Below are positions 22,959 to 35,500 of a stretch of 64,000 nt of DNA, one piece after another. Every line of letters starts with the position of its first letter. Within the stretch, counting starts at the first letter, position 1. Below the pieces are notes generated by a model. That model was given only the letters and a program-made list of their open reading frames with translations, ran no database searches and was not told the DNA's origin. The position numbers and the translations under genes were made by a program. This DNA is from Pseudopithomyces maydicus (lineage: Eukaryota > Ascomycota > Dothideomycetes > Pleosporales > Didymosphaeriaceae): positions 2,108,001 through 2,172,000 of the forward strand of contig JANTUC010000003.1 in assembly GCA_026873275.1 (NCBI GenBank), in the 5' to 3' direction.

Positions 22959-25408
22959 AGCACCATCGCTTCTTTCTTTTGTCATGTGACGAAAAGCAGC
23001 TAGTCGGGATATATCATTCGATGTGGTGCCTACTGGATGGGCCTAATTCGGGCAGCATTTTGTTGAGAGATGATTGACAGCATTACATTATGGACATTTG
23101 TGTAGCATTGCGACGGCGTTTAGCATTACAATAACAACCACGGCCGGCGTGCCGTTTTTCAGATATCCGTAGCCCAAATAGCATACTACGTCTCGCGTTG
23201 TTGCGATGACGATAATCAAAGATGACTTTCCAAGTCGAGACACTGTTCCTCGCTGGTGACCTGCAATCTCCCGTCCCCACAGTGCAAGCAAGGTAGTTCA
23301 TCCACACGACCCTTTGGCTCTGGCATGCGGCATGCGGCATGCTCACCGTCCCTTGCCGCACATCACCAGGGGCCATGGTTGTGTGCTAACTAACGCAGCC
23401 CTGCGTCCGACTACAGTACACCGGTCGTCAGCCTACCGGTAGTCTACTTGACAATCTCGGCAGGCATGTAGTCTATCGGTAAGCCCATCGGCCAGCTGCA
23501 TGCAGACGTCGAATTTTCCTTCTGCCTCGTAGCGAGCCGTCGACCGGTATTGCCGCGTGGGGCTGAGTCGCAGAATTCATCATACAGCACAGCACAGCAC
23601 ACCACCGCCACAGTGTGGCTGCACACCCTTCAGGGAGAGACCTCGGTAGCCAAGTACGCATGTCTCCAGTCTCCAAGGCACCGGTCAGATGCTGTGGCAA
23701 GCACCCTTCAGCTCGCATGGTGCCGCGCATCGTCGTCTTCGACTCACCATGGCGCGCATAATCTGCACAGGAGAACGCCCTGCCCCAACTCCTGCATTGC
23801 ATCAATAGGAAGATCAAACGTGGGCGGTCAAGTCGTTGTGTTTCAGACAGATGCCTGCCAAGGCGTCTGAGGGTTGCAATCCGCCTCTCTCATTGGCGGA
23901 TCATCTTATCGCACGGGGCCGCTCCACTCTTCGCCCAGCGAACATGGTGAATTCGGGAAGACGGCTTGATCGATAGCATTTGCCTCTACGTTTTTATTGA
24001 ATGAGATCCTGTCATCTCGGTGTGGCTTGCTTGACTCGGGAGACCGTGGGCACCGAACGGGTGGGCTGCAGTGCTAGTCTGTCGTGCCGTACATGACGGT
24101 GAGCAGTGCCACCTGGGTCCTCATCAACCGCTAGCCAAGCGGGATGCAAAGTCTGCTTCTCGCATGATGGATGAGTCCACGGGGCCATGGCCATCTCGTG
24201 ACATGGCCGAGCTTGAATTTTTTTATTCCCTCAGTCTGACGAACGCCATGTCAAAGAGTCATGGGTAGGATCCACGCATGCCAATTGCGTACTTTTCAGC
24301 AACCAAAAGAAAACTGTCATCGTCGGGCATGCACCGTGGTTGATATCACTCGGGTAGCGTATCCACCTGACACTTCTTGTGTTATTCGACAGCAGTTCTA
24401 TAACGAACCCCAACAGCAGTGTGAATTGTGTCACGTTGCAAGGAGGCGTCCACTATGTATACACGTAGAGTCCTCTGGCAGAAATACAATTCCTTCTACT
24501 GGTTGCTCATCACCACATTTCTATCTAGCCTCTTGTTCGTCTCAGTACATTATCATGGGCGGGACCACTGGTATAGTGCTCCGGCCAACCACTCGATATC
24601 CCGCGTCGACGACTTTTCTGGTGCAACTGCTTGCTGCTGCTATCGGCGTGATACTTGTTGTAGCCATCTGCCGAATAATCAACTATAGCTTACGCTTACG
24701 ACTCCGAAAAGCGAGTGTGTCGCTCAATATCATACGGACATGGGTGAATATAACAGTACCGGTACACGTATTGAGTGGGACCTTCCATTACGCCTGTTCT
24801 TTTTTTTCCTGATTTGTTCATACTATTCCTAAGCTTGCTATCTGCTGCGTTATGGGCCGGTTCATTCGCACCAAATGACCATCGAACGATTCCACCTACC
24901 TGATTCACTCAAAGATCGACAACACTCGATTCAGTTATACCGGATGCTCCTACGGTGTAGGCTCGTCAGTTGGATTGACCGACTATAAGATAAGAAATTC
25001 TCTCGACGCTATAAGTTACAACTATACGGAACTTGGCTTCCTGACTAACGTTAGATGTATATATAACGCGACCTTGAACTTTACAATGAGAGATGAGAGT
25101 TCGCTATAGAAGTCGGAGTGATGCAGAGGGAGAATCATTAGTGAAGACGGCACGGAAAAAGAGAAAAGAATGGCGAGTGGGTATGCTACACTCATTCTTC
25201 AACCGTCAGGATATTTATGAAACTCGATTTAAGATGTGTCCCAGTTTAACCTTTAATGGTGAAGCTCACTCTCCTGGTAATTACCCATTACCCAACTTCA
25301 CCAGCACCGCCCTCAAGAGAGCAATTGTAGCAAAGTCTCGTTCACAAATACACCTCTTTCCTGCATCCAGTGTTTCAAGTCACGCAAGCAAGAATTACAA
25401 TGCGATAC
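22959..25408. other. Intergenic, 2.4 kb, no supported gene
   Basis: Three-prime flanks of the convergent cyclin and SET genes with a long unassigned middle. There are small repeats: GCATGCG units near 23320-23343 and CACAG units near 23580-23600. A short hydrophobic open frame near 24560-24810 lacks good splice or codon support, so I did not call it. Confidence 0.45.
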
Positions 25409-27479
25409 CTAAACTGTCTCTTCTGCTTCCTTCCGCATCCAATCCCAATCGCCATTCCCCGGCTTACTGGCGACCTCCATATACATGCAGATCCTCTGTA
25501 TCTCCTCACCCTGCAACTGTTCGTCTAGTGGAAACGCAAATTTATCTACAACCTCGTCCGCCCATGTGTACGCCTTCTCCAGCATGTTTTTGTTTCCTTC
25601 CCATCCAATCACAAAGTCTTGTAGCATCTCCGCATCCATGTCTGCGCTTTGGGTTGGAAGTGGCTGGAGCGACACGAGGTATTCTACCCAACTGAAGAGA
25701 CGCTGATCAGGTGCATCGTGGTTCTGAGTCGCTCCAGGCTCATGTCTCTGGTACAGAACAAGCAGAAGGCAAAGGAGTAATTTCCAGACGGATAGCTCAG
25801 CGGGTTGCTCGCCAACCTCAAGGCTTGATACATCGGCACTGTACTGGGAAAGAGAGGAAAGATTGACACCGTACTGTTGCTCAAGACCAGCCTTGAAATG
25901 TAAGTAAGGAGATGGAAATTCCGATGATAGACGACCTAGCACATCAGTTGTTGAAACAATGGCAGGCTGATCAGGTAAAGTGCGGTCAGTCCTCAGGGCG
26001 GAGATGACCATGTGGAGTTCGTTGCGGATGGCGTGTATTATTTTCGCTTGGCCATCACGATAAACGGTTGCGTACTTCTGCTTCTCGTTGGGAAGACTAG
26101 CTTGCTGTCCGAGCCTAAGCGGCAGAGTCTCGCTCCGTCTGTCAATTGCCTCGTACGCTAGGAGCAGGGTCTCGAACACAACCCTAGACGGAAGAGCTTC
26201 GATCCGAATGTCCTTTGGATGTAGGTTGAGGTTCATCAAAGCTCGAATGTAAAACATGTGCACGATTGACGGTGGGATACCACGGAAAAACGGCAGACGA
26301 TTCTGGTAGCGCCCAAAAGGATGGCCTTTCGAACGCATATACTCTGGCTCATCTTTCGTATCTGTGAGAAATGAAGTGTCCATTTCGAAAGGAATACTCG
26401 TTGGATGAAACAAGTTCATGCTTCGAGCAGCCTTTTCAACCTCCGGGTTCAGGCGCATCTTGATGGCAAATTGTTCCACTGGATTATCTGGAACGCAGAA
26501 TCCATAGCCAAGCAGAAGTTCGTCATTTTGCTTCGGGGCGTAGTTATTGTAAATTTCATCGCCGGGTTGCATCTCTTCGTGGCTCAGTATTTTGAGCGTG
26601 AAGTCCTGCAGTGGGTGGAAGTCCCATTCAACTTTGGCGGTGGGAGAATGGTTGAGGATATCTACCACTGGGAAGAGAATAGGGAAGGTTTCCATCCCCG
26701 GTATCACGTGAGTGGATATGAAGGCTCGTGAAGAAATGATTGTCGCCGCCCAAAGGAACAATTCACTGCTAGCCGTTAGTGCAGGCATTGGACGATGTAA
26801 ACATGGACGTTTGTTAGCGTCAATAAACATTCACGGTCGTGGTGATCCTCTGGCTCCATATGCACTGATACAAGTGTTTACCTGCCGCGTGGGTGCAGCA
26901 TGGTAAAACTTACAAGGTGTAGACTTTTGCATCGATCCCAACAGTGTCCAAAACTTGTTTGGCCTCGGTCCATTCTTCGATAAGCTGATGCAGCTTTACA
27001 CCGGTCTCTCTTGCCAGGTTGGTGCCAGCGAGAGATTGCATGTCTGCATGGTCAAACCAGAGGGGCGTAGTCATGGCACCGGGCTCCGGAAGGCAAGCAA
27101 GATAGGGAGACCATTTGGAGCAGGCTTTTTCCGAGCCAAGCCGTTGCTCGACGAGCAGGAGATAGGTCAGTACATTGTTGGACAGCTGGCCAAGACACTT
27201 CGCCAGCGGACTCTGGACGTGAGGGACTATTGATTGGGTGTGATCGAGGTTGAGATACGATAGTGTCAGGCTGAGAGGGCACTGAGCCACGACGGCTGAG
27301 CTCAGACGCCTAATGGCACGACAGTGGTAGCCAAGCGAGCTGGTGAAGACAATGTCAACATCGGGGCTCAGGTGGCCGCCGTTGGCGGTGAACCAGTGCA
27401 CGAGGCGTTGGAGCGGAGAGACGGGATCGGAGGGTGTCTCTTGGGTGTATTTTTGCACCTGTGGGTCATGGCTCGCCAT
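25409..27479 (-). CDS. SET-domain lysine methyltransferase (Rubisco-LSMT/RKM type)
   Basis: A predicted protein-lysine methyltransferase of the split-SET group that includes Rubisco LSMT, SETD3/6 and yeast Rkm enzymes, which methylate non-histone proteins such as ribosomal proteins. Exons 27479-26914 and 26765-25409 are joined by a 148-nt intron (donor GTAAGT, CACTAAC branch, acceptor GCAG), giving 640 residues. The N-terminus has LVHWFTANGGHLSPDVDIVF, the usual start of the split SET fold. After the insert comes LFLWAATIISSRAF, then the AdoMet-binding VVDILNHSP (NH motif) and the conserved tyrosine region EIYNNYAPKQNDELLLGYGF. The rest is probably the helical substrate-binding domain. The substrate cannot be inferred. 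The spliced length is divisible by three with no lesion. Confidence 0.88.
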
Positions 27480-28874
27480 GTTGGAGAATCTCTGACGTTA
27501 CAAAGTGCTGACGAGAGAGCGATGCTGGAGGTGATCCGAGCTTGGTCAGACTTTGGCGCGCGTGTAAGCGGGGGCGCGAGACCTGGAAGGGCAAGAGGAG
27601 GCTGGTTCGCGCTCCCGTGGGGTTTGCAGGCGTGACGCAGAAGCCGGTAATGGATGGTGTTTGTGGTTTGAGGGCGGTGAGCTGCAGCGCATGGCTCGCA
27701 TTCTCACGGGCGGAGGAGTGGACACGGTGCAGGCTCGGTGGCCTAGTGCGTGTGCACCAAAGGCCAACGGGACCAACGGCGCCTCGTGTCCCAGACGGGC
27801 ATGCTGAGTCCGCAAGCAGGCGATGGCGGACATTAGCCAGCAGCAGTCTGACGCCTCTCTCGTCTATAGCAGAGGGTCAGAATCTTTGTACAGTATGCAT
27901 GCAGGCAGGCGTCCTCTCGATCCAAGTCCGCACGGGTGCCTGAGCGAGACCAGGTGGGTTCTGTACTTACATCGGACCTAGGTAGTAGTAGGTAGCCTAG
28001 CAAGTAGGCCTCCCGGCTAAAATTTACGCCGCATCCGCACCGGCACGTAGACGAGATGCCGGCAAACGGGTATCCAGGCGTGTATGTACTGTAGGCAAGG
28101 GTACGTATGTACATACCTACCTGTGTAGACGCTCCGAAGCCCGCTCGCTGCTCGTTTCGACGCAGCGGGAGCAGGGCCAGCAGGCGCCGATTCGCCGCGT
28201 CGACGGGACATGGCGGAACGCAGTCTGATGGTAATTTCCACCTTTTGCCAAGCTGGATCCGTCTGAACTCTGCATCCGCGAGGAGGAGCACCAGAGGGGA
28301 GCACCCAAACGGGGAAGGGATGCGAATGGGCGCCCGTGGGCGCGCTGGCCGGATGCGGCTGGCGCGTCGGTTGGATCGGTCTGATCAGCGGAGCGCGTGA
28401 AAACCGGGGCCCGGAGGCGCATCTTGGTCGACTGGAGCAACGGACAAAGAGGTCTCACGAGCCGGACTCGAGCGACCAGAGCCATGCCTCAGTGAGGGGC
28501 TGGTCGAGTTTGGCGACTCATCTCCAGCGAGCTTTTATTCTGCACCGCAGCCTGCCCTCCCGGCTGGAGAAAGGAGGCCCCTCTCTCCCCCCCCCGAGCA
28601 TAAAAGCACCTACGACGACCGAGCGCTGGCGTGGTCCCTGCATCGAACTGCAATTATAGAAGCTGTGGCTTGTGAGCGATTCAGCCCTGCCCCCCCGGTG
28701 GCAGTTACCCACAGTAATACGTACGCTTCGACCCGAGAACCCTCCTCAAAAGCCTGGCCGCCGCCTCCGCAGAGGGGGCGGCCATTGGCGTCACCTGCCG
28801 TGCACCTCGCCATGCTGATTCCAATTGCTGATCAGTGTCGTAGCAGTGAAAGCCGCCGCCTGTTGTAGCCCGCC
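27480..28874. other. Divergent intergenic region, 1.4 kb
   Basis: Upstream of both the SET gene (minus) and the 659-residue gene (plus). It contains ACCTAGGT at 27976-27983, clusters of GTAC-type short palindromes near 28080-28120, and a TATA-like element near 28599. GC-rich open frames here are not supported as genes. Confidence 0.5.
28599..28606 (+). promoter_or_regulatory. TATA-like element CATAAAAG
   Basis: CATAAAAG lies just after a long CT/C run and about 270 bases before the ATG at 28875. It is a plausible core promoter element, not proven. Confidence 0.4.
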
Positions 28875-30854
28875 ATGCATCTGGATATGCTGGCCGCCGA
28901 CCACCACCACCACGCTCGCTCGCCCTCCCGCTCGCCCTCGCCGTCGGCCCAGCCCACGGCGAATGGCAAGTCCTCGCCGCTGCAGATGCCTCTTTCCTTG
29001 CTCGGCTCGCTGCTCCGCCAGCAAAGCCTGAGCCCGTCCCGTCTGTTCAAGGGCGACACTGCCACTGCCGACACTCCCACCACGACCACTACCACTACCA
29101 CCACCGCCGCCGCCGACCCTACCGGACCCGACCTCCCCATGAAACCCGACTCCGGCCTGCACAACTCCCCCGCCGCCTCACGACGCACCTCGGTCAGCAG
29201 CGGCACCTCGACGGAGAAGCTCAGGAAGCGCAACCCCCGCCCCAAGACCACCTACAAGCTCGCCCAGCCACCCCACGCCCGGGGGAAGCTGCACATCCGC
29301 CCCAAGGTCGTCCTGCAGCTCCACCAGGTCGTTGCCTCGCGCCGTCCCAAGCCCGCCTACGAGGTCATCCCCTACACCGTCTTCCTCCCCTTCTCCACCC
29401 GCTGCAAGGTCCGCACCTACCGTGGCAGGTCGCTCGGCGCCTCGGACCTCCTGATCCTCAAGGCCGAGGAGTACCAGCAAAACGAAGAGGACAAGTCGGA
29501 CGAAGAACGCTTCGGCTCGCGGGAAGTCGTCGGCGTCATCTGTCCGGCCAAGGACGACAAGAATGGGAGCACCAGGACCGAAGTCCTCATGGCCAACGGC
29601 CAATCCTGGGAGGTCACGAGAACCCCCAACGGCGGATACGAGTTCCTCTACGTTGACGACCATGGCCTCACCCTGAGGTCGCGCTGGGTAGCCAAGCCCC
29701 CGCACCTCCGCCGCCAGTCGACCATGTCCAATGGATCACAGAACTCCCCAGCTACCGAGGATCGCAAGTTTACCTTTAGCACCATCAGTCAAAACTCTCG
29801 TCGCCATCCCATCATTGCTACCATGACACGTGATAAGATCCAGGTCAGCGACTCGTACATGATGCCCACTGCCACTTCGCCGCCTACCCCAAATGTCCAC
29901 TCTTCGGCTCTGCCTACACCGGTAACAACTCCCACCAGCATCGACATGGATTCGTTCTTTGAGAAGGATCAGCTCCCTATCGAGACAGACGATGCACTCA
30001 AGTCTTTCATCCTTGCATCTGGAATCTGGGTCGCCTTCCAAGAGAACTGGTCTCCAGCTTTCTCTGTCTACTCAAAAGCGGCCCCACCTACCCTCGCCAC
30101 TTCCAGCACTTTCAAAACCACACCAAACCGTACCGTTTCTATGACTTATATTGATACCCCTCGTTCCGCATCCCCAGCCTCCATGACAGACGAAAACAAG
30201 CGCACCCTTCCCCGCATTATTCGCTCACATACCCAATTCCTATCCCACAAAACCTCAGATGCAACCTCGCTACCCTCGTCGCCCGTCAAAACACGCGCTC
30301 GTCGTTCCAATTCTACCGGCAATACCGATCTATTCAGAGCTGGTAGCCTTCGGAAGCGCTTTAGTCTAGGCTTCGAAGACCAACCCGTGCTCGAGACTGA
30401 GGAAGAGCGTCAATGCAAACGTAGCGCAGAAATTCTACGGGTGAAAGAGCTTGCACTTCAGCCCCCACCGACTCTTAGATTGGACGGCAATCCCCTCTCT
30501 CCGATTCTCTCGATTGAGCCACCCACATCACCAGCTACTCCAGAGCCCTCTCCAGTCCTGTCGGATGCTCGAGCTAAGAAGGTGCGATCAGCTTACGACC
30601 CTATCCCTACTGCTGGGTTATGGGACTCTGGTGTAGTGGAAGGCAGGGGTACACTAAGAACCCGTCCAACCAGTTTTGGTGTCGTAAATGACAAAAAAGC
30701 GAAGGCGAAGCGCAAAGAGGAGCGTTCAAAGAGTAGAGACCAGCACAAGGAAAAGAAAGAGAAAGAGAAGAAGGAGAAGGATGGACGACGCAAAAACGAA
30801 GGTCTGCGCAACCTCTTCAGGGGCGTTTTCCACAAAGAGAAGCATACTGCTTGA
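28875..30854 (+). CDS. Conserved fungal hypothetical, Ser/Pro-rich
   Basis: An intronless protein of 659 residues that I cannot name. The first 130 residues are low-complexity: a His run in ADHHHHARS, SPSRSPSP units and a poly-Thr stretch encoded by ACC/ACT codons. Residues about 130-280 form the only globular-looking region. It starts KTTYKLAQPPHARGKLHIRP, passes EVIPYTVFLPFSTRCKVRTYRG and ends EFLYVDDHGLTLRSRWVAK; the alternating hydrophobic pattern suggests a beta-rich module, possibly PH-like, but this is a guess. The remaining 380 residues are Ser/Thr/Pro-rich with many SP/TP sites. The end is highly basic, with alternating K/E (KEKKEKEKKEKDGRRK) and then LRNLFRGVFHKEK, which could be an amphipathic membrane-binding helix. 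No signal peptide is seen. A signalling or cortical scaffold is possible. Confidence 0.8.
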   Translation: MHLDMLAADHHHHARSPSRSPSPSAQPTANGKSSPLQMPLSLLGSLLRQQSLSPSRLFKGDTATADTPTTTTTTTTTAAADPTGPDLPMKPDSGLHNSPAASRRTSVSSGTSTEKLRKRNPRPKTTYKLAQPPHARGKLHIRPKVVLQLHQVVASRRPKPAYEVIPYTVFLPFSTRCKVRTYRGRSLGASDLLILKAEEYQQNEEDKSDEERFGSREVVGVICPAKDDKNGSTRTEVLMANGQSWEVTRTPNGGYEFLYVDDHGLTLRSRWVAKPPHLRRQSTMSNGSQNSPATEDRKFTFSTISQNSRRHPIIATMTRDKIQVSDSYMMPTATSPPTPNVHSSALPTPVTTPTSIDMDSFFEKDQLPIETDDALKSFILASGIWVAFQENWSPAFSVYSKAAPPTLATSSTFKTTPNRTVSMTYIDTPRSASPASMTDENKRTLPRIIRSHTQFLSHKTSDATSLPSSPVKTRARRSNSTGNTDLFRAGSLRKRFSLGFEDQPVLETEEERQCKRSAEILRVKELALQPPPTLRLDGNPLSPILSIEPPTSPATPEPSPVLSDARAKKVRSAYDPIPTAGLWDSGVVEGRGTLRTRPTSFGVVNDKKAKAKRKEERSKSRDQHKEKKEKEKKEKDGRRKNEGLRNLFRGVFHKEKHTA

Positions 30855-32583
30855 TGAGTACTGCCATCACACGATTTTTGATTTGTATGCGCTGCTGTTT
30901 GATTTGCACTTCTTGTTTTGCGATAGGGACATCTTTTCGGTGTTTGGTTTTTAGATGATGCGTTTGTAAGGCTGGTCCTGATGCGAACACGGCAGCCGCT
31001 CTCAGCTCCCTACGGTCTATTTCTTTACTTCACACACCACGGTACTTTGACTTCATGTGCATATTGATCTATACCCTCACAAGACTTGGCTATCCTTTGA
31101 ATCAAATTCCATGCTCGCTACTGTAGAACTGTCACTTACAGACATGTTATCATTACCGTGAGCCTCGATCCCTGTAGTGCTACCTCGTAGACTATTGTAC
31201 CATCTTCATATCATGCAAGCAAAACCCTGTTTTTCTTTTTGTTTTTCTTTTTGTTTTCTTCACCGCTTCGTTCCTCATGGCGCAACCCAGCCTCCGCGCC
31301 CTGCCGAACGTCCGCTCATCGTCCGCTCATCGTCCGTCGGCACCTTCAGTTTTCCGGTTCCCGATCCAATGAATGATTGTTCACATGCCTTTGCAAACTC
31401 TTCTACGATCTCATGTCACGCGATGGACCATGTCATTCAGTGTCCAGATCGCTGTCCAGGTCGTTGAACCGATCTAGAGACACAGAGCCAAGCCCTTTGG
31501 GTCTAGCCAAGACGCGGGAGCTCTGCAGACGGAAGAACGGGATTTCGGGAGGAGAAAGTGACACCCCTCACTCCTTCGCTCCCTCGCTTGATCCCTCGTT
31601 CGGAGAAGCACGTGCGTTTCGTTTTCCTTCAAGGATCCGCCGTATATTTGGTCGAGCGGAAATTTTCTGATGAGGCTACGGAGCTTTTGTAACAGGGCTT
31701 GGGGCAAGCGGGCGGTGGGCCCTACATGGGCGCTCCGAGAGACCAGATTCTGACGGATGGGGGGCTGCAAAATGACCGACTCGGCGTTGCGTTAGGGGCT
31801 TGATGGTCGAACAAATGGTTTTCCAGAATTCTTCCGAGGTACGAGTTTGTACGAGTTTGTTGTATGTTTACTACAATGCCTTACTGTGACCTGTGCACTC
31901 CGTCTTGCACAACCATCATACGTGCGCACAAATGCATCGATCGGAATTACAACACCCCCGCGGAGAAGTACCAAGCACCTATACCAGAACATGTTAAACA
32001 TGTTCTTATGAGGAAGCGGCAGGAATGGAATTTGCGCCCGTTTCTGACAAGCGAGCGCGAAGCAGATCGGACGTGAAGTCATGTTCTTGGATTGTGCAAA
32101 GTCACCATGAATCGCATGCTTGTGGTACAAGAACATGAGGACAGAGTATTGATTGTTTAACAACCTTCGAGCACTCCCCGGCCCGATTTGGGCCACATGT
32201 TCGCAATTGATTTCCAGCACAGTGGGAAACCACTACCACTACCACATTACCATTACCATTACCATTACCATTAACTTCCCCTCCCTACCGTTTCATTTAC
32301 TTGTATCCATCGAGATGCCAACTAGAAAGCTGATTTCAATCCAAGTTGAATAACCTGATCTTATCAACAGCTCCAAGGTGGACGTACGCCGAAGAGCTTC
32401 GTTGTCCCTCGAACCATGCCAGTTTCTAAAATTCAGAATCCACTGAGATCAATGTCCAGTGGTCTGATGCAAACACAGAAACGCTCTCAGCCCGTTTTGC
32501 TGCAGTGCAACAATCGGCAACGATGGAAGAAACCCCGATAAAGTCGCCAGCTTCTCAGGATTGTCTTGGAAGTCCTTCGACCA
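30855..32583. other. Convergent intergenic region, 1.7 kb
   Basis: Three-prime flanks of the 659-residue gene and the carboxypeptidase gene. It holds a T-rich (TTTTTG/TTTTTC) tract at about 31225-31262 and a hexamer repeat at 32245-32274. A 142-codon minus-strand open frame at 31792-32220 has no recognisable feature and is not called. Confidence 0.5.
32245..32274. repeat. (CATTAC)4-5 hexamer repeat
   Basis: Four perfect CATTAC units and one CATTAA unit. It is not the fungal telomere repeat. Confidence 0.85.
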
Positions 32584-35500
32584 TCAGAACAGCGTGTGCG
32601 CTTTAGCCTTAAAGGCATTATTGTCGTGATGAACACTGGAGCGAATACGTTTTAAAAGAGAGGGTTTATCCTTTGGACTATTGTCCGGTTCGGATAATGC
32701 AGACACTGAAGCAGGCTCAGTCTGTGGGGGAGCCTCTGATCCTTTATCTTCTGACGGGAAGGATGCTGCACGCACAATGGGCGTGGCAGGCTCTGTTTTT
32801 GGACCTGAGGTCTTCGGCTTGGGCTCGGAAATCGGTATCTTTAGCGTCTCCATTCCAGAATCCTCGGGAGCCGCTGATTCTTCTAGCGGTGCTGTTGGCT
32901 TGCGTGACAGTAAAAGCTCAGAGGAAGGCTCACGACTCCTCAGAGGTTCTTCGACTGGAGTAACAGAAGGAGAAGAGCTCGGTGTGCGCGCATTATGCTG
33001 CACAATAACAGGCTCGTTAGGGTGTTGGCTCAACTGACGCTCAGGTATATCTCCACTAGGGCGGGGAGAGAATACTTCAGGTATAGGTTCCATTGGAGTA
33101 CTTAGTCGGCGAGTCGAACTAAAATCAAATGCGGGAAGCTCCTCTGGTTTTTCAGTGAGCGGTATTGGGTCTGGCTCCTCTCGAGACTTGGGCTTTTGCC
33201 GGACAAATCTCTCCACGAAAGTATGTTTGCTTTTTGGTTGGCTTGTAGATCTGGGCTCGGAGATTGGTAATGGTGAAGACTTGCGGCGCGGCCCTCCGAG
33301 GAAGTTGCGATCATGTTTCTGATACCGGTGATGTCTCCATCCGAGCACACCAATCGCCAGAGTCATCAGACTACAAATTCATTCAATACGACATGGATGG
33401 GAAAGCACGCAATGAATGGAGAAAACTCACGAGAGCAGAAGCCCTCCAACACCCGCTATACCCCCAGTCAAACCATGCTGGACAGCTGTTGCTTGCTTGG
33501 CAAGTGCTTTGATGCTTTCTCCTGCTGCTGGGAGTGGTGTCTGACGGCGATGTAAAGCGTAGAAAGGGGAAGAAAGTCGTGAGGCGCCAGAAATAGCTGT
33601 ATGGGTGGGAACTGCAGTGGAACTACCTGTCAGAGCCATGCTCGATGATTTTCCATAGCTCCTGAGTCGCATAGCCTCGTTCGGTCGGTCGACATGAAAT
33701 TGATCAGCGTGAGGGAACCACTGTCCGTGTTCTACAACTCCTAGACCGCGATAAATTTGTTCCTTCTCCTCTTCTGTGCATGTGTTACCAATGGAGCGAA
33801 TCCAACAAGTATTCTTAGGGGTTTCAGTAATTTCGTTTTTGAAAAAGGAGTTGTTGGGGCCGTGCGTGCTGAAGGTGGATAGGTCAATGTTCCGTCCACT
33901 CCCGATATCGTCGCCCTGGATGATACGGGAGAATACAACAAATGAGGTTTCCGGTTGATACGATGGGATGGTGTGACCGGCATCAAATATCCTGGAAAAT
34001 GACAGATTCCCATACTGCCGAACATGGCCACCAATATAAGAGGCGTTCGAAACGATGTCGGCATACCCGGCTGATGGGAAAAAGGGACTGTATGATTTCG
34101 ACTCACGAGCAACCGCAAGAGAGACCGCTTCACCACCAATCCAATTGCAGATGATGTCCCTGGTAGAGTCAGCAGCAGTGTCGACAGCAAGTGCAGAATT
34201 TACTCACGCATCACCGTAAACAAATGCCACTCGTACACCACGGGCAATGAGATCGACGAGCTTTTGAAGCTGTGTCCCACGTGCTTCGTCACCAGCTATT
34301 GTTTGTTAGCAGATCATGGTTAGTGTCGATACAACATTCCTCACTATAGCGGAAAGCGTCGTTGACCACCATAGTAGTCTCCGTGAAGTTGACTTTCGCA
34401 CCAATAGACTTCAAAACATTTTCGCTGTTCAGGTATTCGAGATAGGCGTAATTTGGAACGGAGTTTATCTTCGTAGCTCGGATATCGTAAGGGCTTCGCT
34501 GCATCATCTCCAATGCTGGGCGTTCAACACTCCAACATGCAGCTCTTGCTTTTGAACAAATCCTCTGGGTCTCTTCATCTTGATTTTCACCTTCATAATT
34601 CTGCGCTGTGGCTCTTCTGTGACACTGTGAAGCAAGATCCTGACAGCCACTTGGTTGCTTGAACCAGTACAGAAGCTTCAGATATTGTTGTAAAGTCAAA
34701 CCCTGGACACCGTACGAGTTGTTGTGTACAAAAGAAGCCGTGGTCGGCACTTGGATGAGCTCGTCGACAATGCCGTTAATGATACCGAGAGAAGCGAGCT
34801 TGATTTCCAAAGTGTTGTTGGCTGGGATCGCACCAGTGCGACGGCGATCGTTCTGGTCCTCGAAAAAATCCGCAAAAATGGGGCCATACTGACCCCCATA
34901 ACTCTCGGCGAATAAATTTACACCCGTCGCATCGTGCGTTGTTCGGTTCGGATGCTGACCAGGATTGTATTGAGGGAATGCAGAAAGAAAACCTTGCAGG
35001 AAATGCCATGCCACTCTAGCTGCGATAAAGGTTGAATTCTCAGTATGATGCAATTTTCCAGAGGCGAGCGTGCCATTCAGAAAGCCCCAGGCGGGGGTGT
35101 CTTCGGGAAGAGAAGTTGGAGGGGTTATGATAGCACCGCTCAAGAGATTGACTGAGACGTTGTAAGGCTGGTCGTACGAGAAGCCGACCTGTGTGGGCTG
35201 ATCGATAAAAAGCAAATTGGAGCTGCGGTCCCATCCCCACTCATTCATCTGTGTGCCATAGCTTCCATTCTCCAGTTGTATAATCTCACAAGGTCCCATC
35301 TCTCGAAAAAGGCCAATCATGCTGCTGGAACCAGGCCCCCCATTAAGCCAAATAGTAAGGGGTGCCGTATCTGGGTTGTTGCGTGCTTCAAAGAACCAGA
35401 AGAAAGTATTGATAGGGTAGTCCTGCTGATAGGGCTCTAGTGTAGAAGGTGGTAGGCTGACATAGCCAGTATACTGCTTTTGAGAAGGGAAAGCAGTGGT

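Noticed and set aside
24428..24812. Hydrophobic short open frames that might encode a membrane peptide
   Set aside because: Weak start context, no splice partners, no family resemblance.
25093..25695. A 200-codon plus-strand open frame over the SET gene 3' end
   Set aside because: It overlaps the conserved gene antisense and has no features of its own.
31792..32220. A 142-codon minus-strand open frame
   Set aside because: No domain or composition signal, and it lies in a convergent 3' flank region.
32245..32274. Interstitial telomere repeat
   Set aside because: The unit is CATTAC, not TTAGGG/CCCTAA.
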